Origin: Kineosporia corallincola
GTDB lineage: Bacteria > Actinomycetota > Actinomycetes > Actinomycetales > Kineosporiaceae
DNA: 64,000 nucleotides
NCBI RefSeq assembly: GCF_018499875.1
Contig: NZ_JAHBAY010000008.1
Coordinates: forward strand, 186,001 to 250,000
Direction: 5' to 3'
Under the pieces are notes generated by a model. The model did not search any database. It saw only the letters and a program-made list of their open reading frames with translations, and was not told where the DNA came from. Position numbers and translations under genes: made by a program. Each line of letters starts with the position of its first letter. Position 1 is the first letter of the stretch. Shown piece by piece: positions 46,812 to 55,150 of the stretch.

Positions 46812-46853
46812 ACCGGGTGACGCCCGTGCGGTCCAGCACGGAGGTCACCCGGT
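46812..46853. other. Long two-part hairpin between csoR and purB
   Basis: Outer 10-bp stem ACCGGGTGAC / GTCACCCGGT and inner 6-bp stem CCGTGC / GCACGG, separated by a 2x2 internal loop, 6-nt apical loop. Could be a terminator or a small RNA. No gene in 46607-46967. Confidence 0.65.
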
Positions 46854-46892
46854 TGCGGTTTCGGGCAGCAGAGCCCGGGAGTTCATCCCCTT

Positions 46893-46931
46893 GTTTTCAC
46901 ACCACCCAGAGGCCCGAGGTGGTGTGAAAAC
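46893..46931 (-). terminator. Terminator after purB
   Basis: 14-bp perfect stem (GTTTTCACACCACC / GGTGGTGTGAAAAC), 11-nt loop, 36 bp past the purB stop. Confidence 0.75.
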
Positions 46932-46967
46932 CGAGAGGGGTCCCCCCGTGGAGGCGGATCGGTCGGT

Positions 46968-48398
46968 TCAGCCCAGCTGGTCGACGAGCTTGGACGCCAC
47001 CCCGACGTAGGTGGCGGGGCTGAGCTCGGTCAGGCGCTTGGCCACGTCTTCGGGCAGGCCCAGACCGGCCACGAACTCGCGCATCACCTCGGCGTCCACC
47101 TTGCGGCCGCGGGTGAGCTCCTTGAGCCGCTCGTACGGCTGCTCCAGACCATGCACCCGCATCACCGACTGCACCGCCTCGCCGAGCACCTCCCAGGTGG
47201 CGTCGAGGTCGCGAGCCAGGGCCTCGGGGTCGGCGTCCAGGCCGGCCAGCCCCTTGCGGGCGTTGTCGATGGCCAGCAGCGAGTGGCCGAAGGCGATGCC
47301 GATGTTGCGCTGCATCGAGGAGTCGGTCAGGTCGCGCTGGAGGCGGGAGGTGACCAGCGTCTGCTCCAGCACGCCCAGCAGGCCGTTGCTGACCTCGAGG
47401 TTGGCCTCGGCGTTCTCGAAGCGGATCGGGTTCACCTTGTGCGGCATGGTGGACGAGCCGACCGAGCCCTGCCCGCGCACCTGGATGAAGTAACCCATCG
47501 AGATGTAGGTCCAGACGTCGGTGCACAGGTTGTGCAGCACCCGGTTGAACCGGGCCACGTCGGAGTACAGCTCGGCCTGCCAGTCGTGCGACTCGATCTG
47601 CGTGGTCAGCGGGTTCCAGGTCAGGCCGAGGTGCTCGACGAAGGTGCGGCTGATCTCGATCCAGTCGGTGTCGGGCGCGCCCGCGACGTGGGCGGAGAAG
47701 GTGCCGGTGGCTCCGTTGATCTTGCCCAGGAACTCGGTCTTGTCGATACGGCGCAGCTGCCGGCCCAGCCGGTGGGCCAGCACGGCCAGCTCCTTGCCCA
47801 GCGTGGTGGGCGTGGCCGGCTGGCCGTGGGTGCGGGCCAGCATGGGCAGGTCGCGCAGCTCGAAGGCCAGGTCGGTGACGTCTTCGTGCAGGGCCCAGGC
47901 GGCGGGCAGCCAGACCAGGGCCACGGCGTCGCGCACCATCAGGGCGTAGCTGAGGTTGTTGATGTCTTCGCTGGTGCAGAACAGGTGGACGATCTCGGTG
48001 AGGTCGGAGAGGGAGTTACCCTCCATCCGCTTCTTCACGTAGTACTCGACGGCCTTGACGTCGTGCAGCGTGACCCGTTCGGTCTCGGCCAGCTCGGCCA
48101 CGGCGTCGGCGTCGAAGTCGGTGACGATCGCCCGCAGGTGGGTGATCTCTTCCGGGGTGAGCTTGCGCAGGCCCGGCACCGCGCCGGTCGCGGTGAGGTG
48201 GATCAGCCATTCCACCTCGACGTGCACCCGGCGCTGGTTCAGCGCGGCCTCGGAAAGGTGCTGCGCGAGCGGTGCGACGGTGGCCCGGTACCGCCCGTCG
48301 AGCGGGCCCAGCGGCACGTCGCCGAGCACGTTCGGCGGCGCGTTGTGGCCGGGCTGGTGCAGGGACTGACCGGGGCGCTGGGTGCTGAGCTGCGTCAC
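46968..48398 (-). CDS. purB: Adenylosuccinate lyase
   Basis: 476 residues. Fumarase/aspartase-type lyase that acts twice in purine synthesis (SAICAR and adenylosuccinate). Signature loop GSSTMPHKVNPIRFENAEAN, TLGKELAVLAHRLGR and SHDWQAELYSDVARFNRVL are present. GTG 48398 (MTQLSTQRPGQ) is preferred; an upstream in-frame start is possible. Closer to the E. coli type than to the short Bacillus type. Divergent from the cupin gene. Confidence 0.95.
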   Translation of the reverse strand: MTQLSTQRPGQSLHQPGHNAPPNVLGDVPLGPLDGRYRATVAPLAQHLSEAALNQRRVHVEVEWLIHLTATGAVPGLRKLTPEEITHLRAIVTDFDADAVAELAETERVTLHDVKAVEYYVKKRMEGNSLSDLTEIVHLFCTSEDINNLSYALMVRDAVALVWLPAAWALHEDVTDLAFELRDLPMLARTHGQPATPTTLGKELAVLAHRLGRQLRRIDKTEFLGKINGATGTFSAHVAGAPDTDWIEISRTFVEHLGLTWNPLTTQIESHDWQAELYSDVARFNRVLHNLCTDVWTYISMGYFIQVRGQGSVGSSTMPHKVNPIRFENAEANLEVSNGLLGVLEQTLVTSRLQRDLTDSSMQRNIGIAFGHSLLAIDNARKGLAGLDADPEALARDLDATWEVLGEAVQSVMRVHGLEQPYERLKELTRGRKVDAEVMREFVAGLGLPEDVAKRLTELSPATYVGVASKLVDQLG

Positions 48399-48489
48399 GG
48401 GTCCATGGTCCCACGGGCCGGCCCGGATCATGTCGGAGCCCTGGCCGGGCCTGCTGGCCAGGGCCCCGGCGCGGGCCTAGCGTTCACCC

Positions 48490-48930
48490 ATGCCGACGCT
48501 TCCCGACTGGGCCGAAGGGTTCCGCCTCCAGCAGCACCCCGAGGGCGGATGGTTCGCCGAGACCTACCGCTCCTCGTTCGAGCTGCCACCGGAGCAGTTG
48601 CCCGACGGCTACACCGGCCCCCGGGCGCTGGCCACGTCAATCCTCTTCCTGCTGCTGCCCGGTGAGATCTCGGCCTGGCACGTGGTGCGTTCCGACGAAC
48701 TGTGGATCCACCAGCGCGGCGGCCCCCTGGCCCTGGGCCTCGGTGGTTCCGGGGAGTCCGGCCCGGGCCCGGTGGTGGAGTCCGTCCTCGGCACCGACCC
48801 GAACCAGAGCCCGCAGCTCCTCGTGCCCGCCGGCACCTGGCAGACCGCCCGCCCGGCCGGCGACGAACCGGTGCTGGTGGCCTGCGTGGTCACACCCGGC
48901 TTCGACTACCGGGACTGGCGCCTGGCCTGA
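48490..48930 (+). CDS. DUF985-type cupin protein
   Basis: 146 residues. Family patterns HPEGGWFAETYRS, SILFLLLPGEISAWHVVRSDELW and VPAGTWQTARP mark the DUF985 cupin fold. Several His/Glu could hold a metal. Reaction unknown. A terminator follows closely. Confidence 0.88.
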   Translation: MPTLPDWAEGFRLQQHPEGGWFAETYRSSFELPPEQLPDGYTGPRALATSILFLLLPGEISAWHVVRSDELWIHQRGGPLALGLGGSGESGPGPVVESVLGTDPNQSPQLLVPAGTWQTARPAGDEPVLVACVVTPGFDYRDWRLA

Positions 48931-48941
48931 GCACAACGAAA

Positions 48942-48973
48942 GGGGGAGCCACGGGATCACCCGTGACTCCCCC
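48942..48973. terminator. Terminator after the cupin gene
   Basis: 14-bp stem GGGGGAGCCACGGG / CCCGTGACTCCCCC with one mismatch and an ATCA loop, between convergent genes. Confidence 0.8.
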
Positions 48974-48990
48974 GATCAGGAGCTGACAGC

Positions 48991-50712
48991 TCAGACGGTG
49001 GCCGGGGTCTTGTCCTCGGTCGCGTCCAGCTCGGCCTCCTCGGCCTTCAGCTCGGCCAGGCGCTGGTTGCTGCGGTGCAGCAGGGTGCCCAGGCCGAGCA
49101 GCAGCAGACCGATGGCGGTCCACATGATCATCACCAGCAGGGCCGACTTGCTGCCCTGGGCGTCGAAGAAGGCCATCGAGCGCAGCACCGTGGCGGTCGC
49201 ACCCTGCGGGAGCATCTGGCCGATGGTGCCCCACGGGTCGGGCAGCCACTCCGGCACGCTGCTCAGGCCGGACAGCGGGGCGCCGAGCAGGATGAACACG
49301 GCCAGGCCGATACCCAGGCCGATCCGTCCGCCGATCGCGTTCAGGCCGAGCAGGATGATCGACGTGGCGAAGAACCCGGCGGCGAGGCCGGCCGCCAGCA
49401 GCCAGTAGTTGCCGCCGGAGGTCGAGCCGCTGCCGTAGTTGAGGACGGCGGCGACCGCCAGGCCCACCGCGGCCGACGCCAGGATCGCGCCGCCGATCTG
49501 CGCCAGCGGCCGGCGACGGTAGAGCAGGATCAGGGCGAGGGCGGGGAGCACCGAGACCAGGGCCAGCGGCAGCTCGGTGGCGCTGAGGCCGTCACCGCGC
49601 GGGTCCTCGTCCGGCTGGGCCACCACGTCGGTCACCGTGACCTGGGCCTGCGCCTGGGTCTGGAGCGCGTTCGCCACGGTCTGGAGGGCGTCCGACACCT
49701 CGATGCCCGCGGCGGTCGCGATCATCATCTGGGCCTGGGTGGTGTCGACGAACAGGCCGCCGTAGACGTCCCGGTCCTCGATCGCCGTCTTCAGCGCGTT
49801 CTGGCTGCCGTACTGGTGGATCTCGAACGTGCCCTCGCCGCCGAACTGCTGCATCAGCGTGGTGAGCTGCCCGGTGATCTCGTCCGTGCCCGCGACCCCG
49901 ACCGGGACCGCGTTCGGCGTGGCCTTCGCGATCGGCAGGGCCATCGCGCCGAGGAAGATCGCGGCCAGTGCGGCCAGTGCCACCAGGGTGCCGAGCAACG
50001 GGAACAGCGTCGAGTGCTTCTCCGGCTCCGGGGTGACCGGGTCGGCCGGGGCGTCGTGCGTGCTGTCGTCCTCGGCGAGTTCCGGGCTCGGCCCGGTGCC
50101 CTCCGGGTCGGCCGGGACCTCGGCCTTCTCGTCAGGCGACGGCGTGGTGGCCGACGGCGACGTGGAAGACGCCGGGGTGGAGGACGCCGGGGTGGTGGGA
50201 GTCGCGGTGGGCGCCGTGGCGGCGGCCGCGACCGGCACGGCGGCGGAGGTGGCCGCGGCGGCCTTCTCCGTCGACGTGGACGTGGACGTCGCCGTCGCGT
50301 CGGTCTCGCTCTTCCCGGAGACCGGCTTCACGTCCGATGCCGAGGCAGTGCCGTCGGTGGCCTCGGCGGACTCCGCCTCGGCCCCCTTGCCCGGCAGCGG
50401 CTTCAGCGTCAGGTCGGCGTCCTTGGCAGACGTGGACGAAGACGAAGCCGGAACCGCGGCGGCGGCCGGGGAAGCAGCCGGATCCTTGGCCGTGCCCTCG
50501 TCCGCGCCCTCGTCCGTGGTGTCCTGCGAGTCGTCCGTGGTGTCGACGGCGACCGTCCTGGCCTCGTCGCTCTTGCCGACGGTGCCGGTGGCCGACGCCG
50601 GGGTCTTCACGGTGTCGTCGGCTGAAGTCTTCTCGGTGGCCTCGGGAGAATCCGTGACGTCTTTGTCCGAGTCGGTTTCGGGTCCAGGCGCGGACGCCGA
50701 ATCGCGGGTCAT
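48991..50712 (-). CDS. ABC-2/YhgE-like membrane protein with long acidic N-terminus
   Basis: 573 residues. Residues 1-230 are low-complexity Asp, Glu, Thr, Ala (STSTSTSTEKAAAATSAA, TPASSTPASSTS), probably disordered in the cytosol. Then one helix (~233-255), an outside domain of ~120 residues, and five or six C-terminal helices (LVSVLPALALILLYRRRPL onward). This layout fits YhgE/Pip-like or ABC-2 permease proteins; no ATPase neighbour. Substrate unknown. Divergent from the moxR operon. Confidence 0.72.
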   Translation of the reverse strand: MTRDSASAPGPETDSDKDVTDSPEATEKTSADDTVKTPASATGTVGKSDEARTVAVDTTDDSQDTTDEGADEGTAKDPAASPAAAAVPASSSSTSAKDADLTLKPLPGKGAEAESAEATDGTASASDVKPVSGKSETDATATSTSTSTEKAAAATSAAVPVAAAATAPTATPTTPASSTPASSTSPSATTPSPDEKAEVPADPEGTGPSPELAEDDSTHDAPADPVTPEPEKHSTLFPLLGTLVALAALAAIFLGAMALPIAKATPNAVPVGVAGTDEITGQLTTLMQQFGGEGTFEIHQYGSQNALKTAIEDRDVYGGLFVDTTQAQMMIATAAGIEVSDALQTVANALQTQAQAQVTVTDVVAQPDEDPRGDGLSATELPLALVSVLPALALILLYRRRPLAQIGGAILASAAVGLAVAAVLNYGSGSTSGGNYWLLAAGLAAGFFATSIILLGLNAIGGRIGLGIGLAVFILLGAPLSGLSSVPEWLPDPWGTIGQMLPQGATATVLRSMAFFDAQGSKSALLVMIMWTAIGLLLLGLGTLLHRSNQRLAELKAEEAELDATEDKTPATV

Positions 50713-50824
50713 CGTCTCTCCTTATTCACGGTGTGTCGTTCTCGAGGGCTTGACCGATCGCGAACCCTAGCCGACTCACCCATGAGCCCCACTCAGGAAC
50801 AACCGACCGGTACCGGATCGTCAC

Positions 50825-51793
50825 GTGCGGGCCACGTTCAGCCACGGCCCCGTGCTGCCGACGCAAGAGTGCATGGACGTCGCGCCCGCCGCCCGCCTGG
50901 TGGCGAACATCGAGCAGGTGGTCCGGGGACAACACGCGGCGGTGGAGCTGCTGACCATCGCCGTCCTCGCCGGCGGGCACGTCCTGATCGAGGACGCGCC
51001 GGGAACCGGCAAGACAACCCTTGCACAGTCTGTGGCCCGCACGGTCGGCGGTGTGTTCCAGCGCGTACAGGCCACGGCCGACCTGATGCCGTCCGACATC
51101 ACCGGCTCCGCGGTCTGGGACCCCAGCCGGCGCGAGTTCAGCTTCGTGCCCGGCCCGGTGTTCGCCGACGTGCTGCTGGTGGACGAGCTGAACCGGATGC
51201 CCCCGCGCACCCAGTCCGCGCTGCTGGAGGTGATGGCCGAGCGGAGGGTCACGGTGGACGGCGTGCGGCATCCGGTCCCGCCCAACTTCTTCCTGGTGGC
51301 CACGCAGAACCCGCTGGAGCAACACGGCACCTACCCGCTGCCGGAGGGCCAGCTGGACCGCTTCGACGTGCGTCTCCACCTGAAACCGCTGACCGCCGTG
51401 GACGAGTTCACCGTGGTGCGCGAACAGCTCACCGGCCCGACCGTGCACACCCTGGAAGCCGTGCTCGACCCGCCGGGGCTGAACGACCTGCGCCAGGCGG
51501 TGCGCGCGGTCTTCCTGGCCGAACCGGTGCTGGAGTATGCCGTGAAACTCACCCGCTCCACCCGCAGCGACCAGCGCATCCGGGCCGGAGCCGGGTCCCG
51601 CGCGGCGATCTCGCTGGTGCGCTGTGCCCAGGCCCGCTCGGTGCTGCACGGGCGCGAGTACGTGACCCCGGAGGACGTCGCGGAGCTGGCCGTGCCGGTG
51701 CTCGCCCACCGCGTGGTGCCGGCCGTGGCGACCGCGGTGGAGACCCTGATCGGCGAGCTGGTGAGTGCCCAGCCGGTCCCGGTTCCGGCGTGA
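50825..51793 (+). CDS. MoxR-family AAA+ ATPase
   Basis: 322 residues. Walker A DAPGTGKTTLAQ, Walker B LLVDELNRMPPRTQSALLEVMAE, sensor 1 VATQNPLEQHGTYPLPEGQLDRF. MoxR proteins are chaperone-like, often acting with VWA/DUF58 partners to mature envelope or enzyme complexes. GTG 50825 or ATG 50873 are both possible; neither has a good ribosome site. First of three coupled genes. Confidence 0.92.
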   Translation: MRATFSHGPVLPTQECMDVAPAARLVANIEQVVRGQHAAVELLTIAVLAGGHVLIEDAPGTGKTTLAQSVARTVGGVFQRVQATADLMPSDITGSAVWDPSRREFSFVPGPVFADVLLVDELNRMPPRTQSALLEVMAERRVTVDGVRHPVPPNFFLVATQNPLEQHGTYPLPEGQLDRFDVRLHLKPLTAVDEFTVVREQLTGPTVHTLEAVLDPPGLNDLRQAVRAVFLAEPVLEYAVKLTRSTRSDQRIRAGAGSRAAISLVRCAQARSVLHGREYVTPEDVAELAVPVLAHRVVPAVATAVETLIGELVSAQPVPVPA

Positions 51794-51800
51794 GACCGAG

Positions 51801-52913
51801 GTGAGCCGCGAATTCCGGCTGCTCCGGCCGATCACGCCGGGTGGCTGGCTGGCGATCATGCTGGCCTCGGTGCTGGCCGCGATCGCGGTGCGGGCCTTCA
51901 ACCCCTGGCTGCTGCTGGTGGCCTGCGCGCTCGCCTCACCGGTGCTGCTGGCGCAGTTCCTGCGTCCCGACCTGAGATCGGTGTCGGTGTCGTTCCGTTC
52001 GCCGCGCCGCCTGGTCGCGGGCGACCAGGCCGAGCAGGTGCTGACCGTGCGCAACGACGGCCCGCGCAGCCTGCCCGGCCTCGGCGTGCTGCACCTGTGC
52101 CCGGGGCTGGCGCCGATCGCCTTCTCGGTGCCGCCGCTGGCCTCCGGCTGCCAGGCCGAGTTCGTGTTCGACCGGCGGGCGGTGCGCCGTGGCCGCGCCG
52201 TGGGGCACGAGATCCGGCTGGGTACCACCGCGCCGTTCGGCATGGCCCACCACACCCGGCGCATCCGCGTCCAGGCCGAGTTGGTGGTGCACCCGGCCCG
52301 GGTGCCGGCCGTCGAGATCGCCAGTGGTCACCTCACACCTGAGGACGCCGGGGGCGCCCGCGCCGTCCAGCCCGGTTCCGAACCCCACGCCCTGCGCGAA
52401 TGGCGTCACGGCGACGACCTGCGCCACGTGAACTGGCGGGCCACCGCACGCCGCCCGCTGCCGGAGCAACTGATCGTGGTGGTGCCCGAGCCCGAGGTGG
52501 AGACCAGCCTGATGCTGGTCGTCACCGGTGCGGCCGAGGACGAGGACTGGGAGGACCTGGTGCGCCTGGCCGCCTGGTCGGCCTGCGCCGCCGCGGGCAC
52601 GCACGCCGACGTGACCCTGCTGGCCCCCGGGGTGCCGGCCTGGACCGGCACCGACGAGCTGGAGATCCTGGACTGGTTCAGCACCCTGACCGGTGAGGGC
52701 TCCGCCCCCGACGAGACCGCGAGCCCGGACGGCGTGGACGTGGCCGAGTTCCAGCACGACGTGCGCACCCGCAGCGGGCCGGGGGTGATCGTGGTCGAGG
52801 CCACCACCCGCCCCTTCGGCCTGCACCAGGTCCCGGCCGGCGGCCTGCTGCGCGGTATCTCGACCGACGCCGTCACCGGAACCACCGACCCGACTGGGGA
52901 GGACCCCGCGTGA
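51801..52913 (+). CDS. DUF58 domain protein
   Basis: 370 residues. Two N-terminal helices (PGGWLAIMLASVLAAIAVRAFNPWLLLVACALASPVLLA), a beta-rich middle, then the DUF58 motif EWRHGDDLRHVNWRATARR (~205) and a VWA-like fold. GTG 51801 starts 7 bp after the moxR stop. Its stop overlaps the transglutaminase start. Confidence 0.9.
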   Translation: MSREFRLLRPITPGGWLAIMLASVLAAIAVRAFNPWLLLVACALASPVLLAQFLRPDLRSVSVSFRSPRRLVAGDQAEQVLTVRNDGPRSLPGLGVLHLCPGLAPIAFSVPPLASGCQAEFVFDRRAVRRGRAVGHEIRLGTTAPFGMAHHTRRIRVQAELVVHPARVPAVEIASGHLTPEDAGGARAVQPGSEPHALREWRHGDDLRHVNWRATARRPLPEQLIVVVPEPEVETSLMLVVTGAAEDEDWEDLVRLAAWSACAAAGTHADVTLLAPGVPAWTGTDELEILDWFSTLTGEGSAPDETASPDGVDVAEFQHDVRTRSGPGVIVVEATTRPFGLHQVPAGGLLRGISTDAVTGTTDPTGEDPA

Positions 52914-55150
52914 AGAACCTGGCCACGCTCGTCACCCTGGTCGCCGCCGCGCTCGGCCTGGGCCTGGCCGGGTTGCTCCCGGCCGTGGTCTGCCTGCTGG
53001 TGATGGCGCTGGTCGTGCTGGTCGGTGCGCTGGTGCCGGTCCGCTGGCCGCAGATCACCGAGGTGTCGTGGCGCCGCACCGGGCTGGCCGCGGTGGCGCT
53101 CGGCCTGGTCGTACTGGCCACCACGCTGACCGGGCCGCAGAACCTGCTCACCGGACGGCTCGACACCCCGCTCGCCAGCGCCGCCTCCGTGTTGGCCGTG
53201 CCCGAAGGGGTCCCGCTGGGGCTGCTGGCAGCCCTGGCGGCCGGGTCGCTGATCGCCGTCACCCTGGAACTGGGCCATCACCGCGGCGTGCAGTCCGGCC
53301 TGGTGCTGGGCACGGCCGTGCTCGGGCTGGCCTGCGTCGCGGCGCCCTCGGGGCAGCGGCTGCTGGTGCCGATCATCATCGGCTGGCCGGCCGCTCTGCT
53401 CGCCCTGACCCGGCTGACCGGCGAGCACCACCCGCCGCCGGAGGGTGTCCGGATGACCCTGACCGGCCCGCCGCACGCCCCCGCGGAGTCCGGCCTGGCC
53501 CCGGCGGTGCGCTGGCGGTTCGTGCCGGTGCTGCTGGCGATGACGGTCAGCTGCTGCCTCCTCGGCGCCGCCGCCGCGTCCGGTCTGGCCCGGATAGCCC
53601 AGAACTCCAGCTTCTCCGGCGGCGGTGGTGCCGCCACGAACAGCGCCCGGGCCTGGCAGAGCAAGTTCCTCGGCGGCCGGATGAACCTGAACTCCCGCGG
53701 CCCGCTCAGCGAGAACGCCGTGGCCGAGGTGCCGCTCGACGCCCCGGCGCACTGGCGCACCGCCACGCTCGACCGCTACAACGGCGTCGGCTGGGGCACC
53801 ACCGGAACCGGCGGCATCAGCACCAGCCTGAGCCAAGGCGCCGACGGCGTGGAACTGCGCACCTCGGGCGATGATTCGGCGCAGACCGCCCAGACCCCGG
53901 ACGACGGCAGCACCGGCACGGGCCAGCTCGGCAGCACCCGCAGCGACCGGGTGGTGATCCGGGGAAGCGGTACGGCGCAGGTGATCTCGCCCGGCCGGCT
54001 GGTCTCCGCGGACCTGCCCGGGGACTACGCCGAGCGCACTTTCGTCTCGAACGGTGACCGGGTGCTGCTGTCGGCGCAGGACAACGACGAGTACGAGGTC
54101 ACCAGCCTGGTCTACCCCGACGTGTACCGCGAGGCGTCGCTCGGAACGGCGGCGGACGACGAGGTGGGCGTTTCGTCGTCCACCATTGACGAAAGGTGGC
54201 TCCAGGTGCCGGTGACGCTGCCGCAGCGGGTGCGTGACCTGGGCACCCAGCTGGCCGCCGGCGCCACGAGCCGGCTGGCGGCGGTGCGCGCGGTGGAGGC
54301 GCGGCTGGGCCGGATGATGACCTACACGCTCGACGCGCCGGTGCCGACCGGTGGGCAGGACGCGGTCGACTTCGCGCTCTTCGACTCCCGGCAGGGCTAC
54401 TGTGAGCACTTCGCCAGCGCCGAGATCATGTTGCTGCGCTCGGCCGGGATCCCCGCCCGGATGGTGGTCGGCTACCTGGCCGACGGCTCCGACGTGGTCG
54501 ACGGCGGGCGGCAGGTGATCCGCGGGGCGCAGGCCCACGCCTGGGTCGAGGTCTGGTTCCCGGACGCCGGCTGGGTCACCTCGGACCCGACCCCGGCGGG
54601 CGGCATCGGGCAGAGTTTTCTCCAGTCGGTGAACTCGGCGTTCAACCACGCGATGTCCGACCTGGCCGACGCCCTGGTGGCTTTCGCCACCGGTGTGGTC
54701 GGCCCGGTGGTGCTGGTCGTGGTGCTGCTCGTGCTCTGGCTGTTCCGGCGCGTCCTGATCGCCTGGTTCGTCCGGGCGCCCGGCATCATGACGGACGACG
54801 ATCCGCCGCTCGATCCCGTCCTGCGAAAAGGCCTCGCCGATCTGGATTCCGCCCTGCTGCTCCAGGGCGTGCCGCGGGCCCCGAACGAGACACTCGTGGC
54901 CGTGCGCGACCGGGTGCTCGGGGACCGTCGCTACGCGGAACCGGACCACAGTGATCTTCTGGCGCAGAAGGCCGATCTGGAAAGGGCTTTCGACGTGCTC
55001 ACCCGCGCCCTCTACGCCCGCACACCGCCCACCCCGGACGAGTGTGCCGGGGCGGCGGCGGTTTTCGGGCAGGAGGCGGAACGCCGCCGGGCCCAGGTGC
55101 GCGAGGGTCAGCCGGTGGTCAGCTTGGGGCAGTCCGCGCAGTTGATGTAG
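52910..55150 (+). CDS. Membrane transglutaminase-like protein (TgpA type)
   Basis: 746 residues. About five or six N-terminal helices, an outside transglutaminase-like domain with a full triad: C498 (GYCEHFAS), H543 (AQAHAWVEVWF), D559 (TSDPTP); one more helix (~605-625) and a cytosolic tail of DUF4129 style. Third gene of the moxR-DUF58-transglutaminase operon, thought to modify envelope peptides or proteins; substrate unknown. A 16-mer repeat (54175-54190) lies inside. Its last 43 bp overlap the 3' end of murF on the other strand. Confidence 0.9.
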   Translation: MKNLATLVTLVAAALGLGLAGLLPAVVCLLVMALVVLVGALVPVRWPQITEVSWRRTGLAAVALGLVVLATTLTGPQNLLTGRLDTPLASAASVLAVPEGVPLGLLAALAAGSLIAVTLELGHHRGVQSGLVLGTAVLGLACVAAPSGQRLLVPIIIGWPAALLALTRLTGEHHPPPEGVRMTLTGPPHAPAESGLAPAVRWRFVPVLLAMTVSCCLLGAAAASGLARIAQNSSFSGGGGAATNSARAWQSKFLGGRMNLNSRGPLSENAVAEVPLDAPAHWRTATLDRYNGVGWGTTGTGGISTSLSQGADGVELRTSGDDSAQTAQTPDDGSTGTGQLGSTRSDRVVIRGSGTAQVISPGRLVSADLPGDYAERTFVSNGDRVLLSAQDNDEYEVTSLVYPDVYREASLGTAADDEVGVSSSTIDERWLQVPVTLPQRVRDLGTQLAAGATSRLAAVRAVEARLGRMMTYTLDAPVPTGGQDAVDFALFDSRQGYCEHFASAEIMLLRSAGIPARMVVGYLADGSDVVDGGRQVIRGAQAHAWVEVWFPDAGWVTSDPTPAGGIGQSFLQSVNSAFNHAMSDLADALVAFATGVVGPVVLVVVLLVLWLFRRVLIAWFVRAPGIMTDDDPPLDPVLRKGLADLDSALLLQGVPRAPNETLVAVRDRVLGDRRYAEPDHSDLLAQKADLERAFDVLTRALYARTPPTPDECAGAAAVFGQEAERRRAQVREGQPVVSLGQSAQLM
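54175..54190 (+). repeat. 16-mer repeat GTCGTCCACCATTGAC (copy 3)
   Basis: Inside the transglutaminase gene, sense strand, forcing a rare ATT codon (S-S-T-I-D). Confidence 0.7.
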
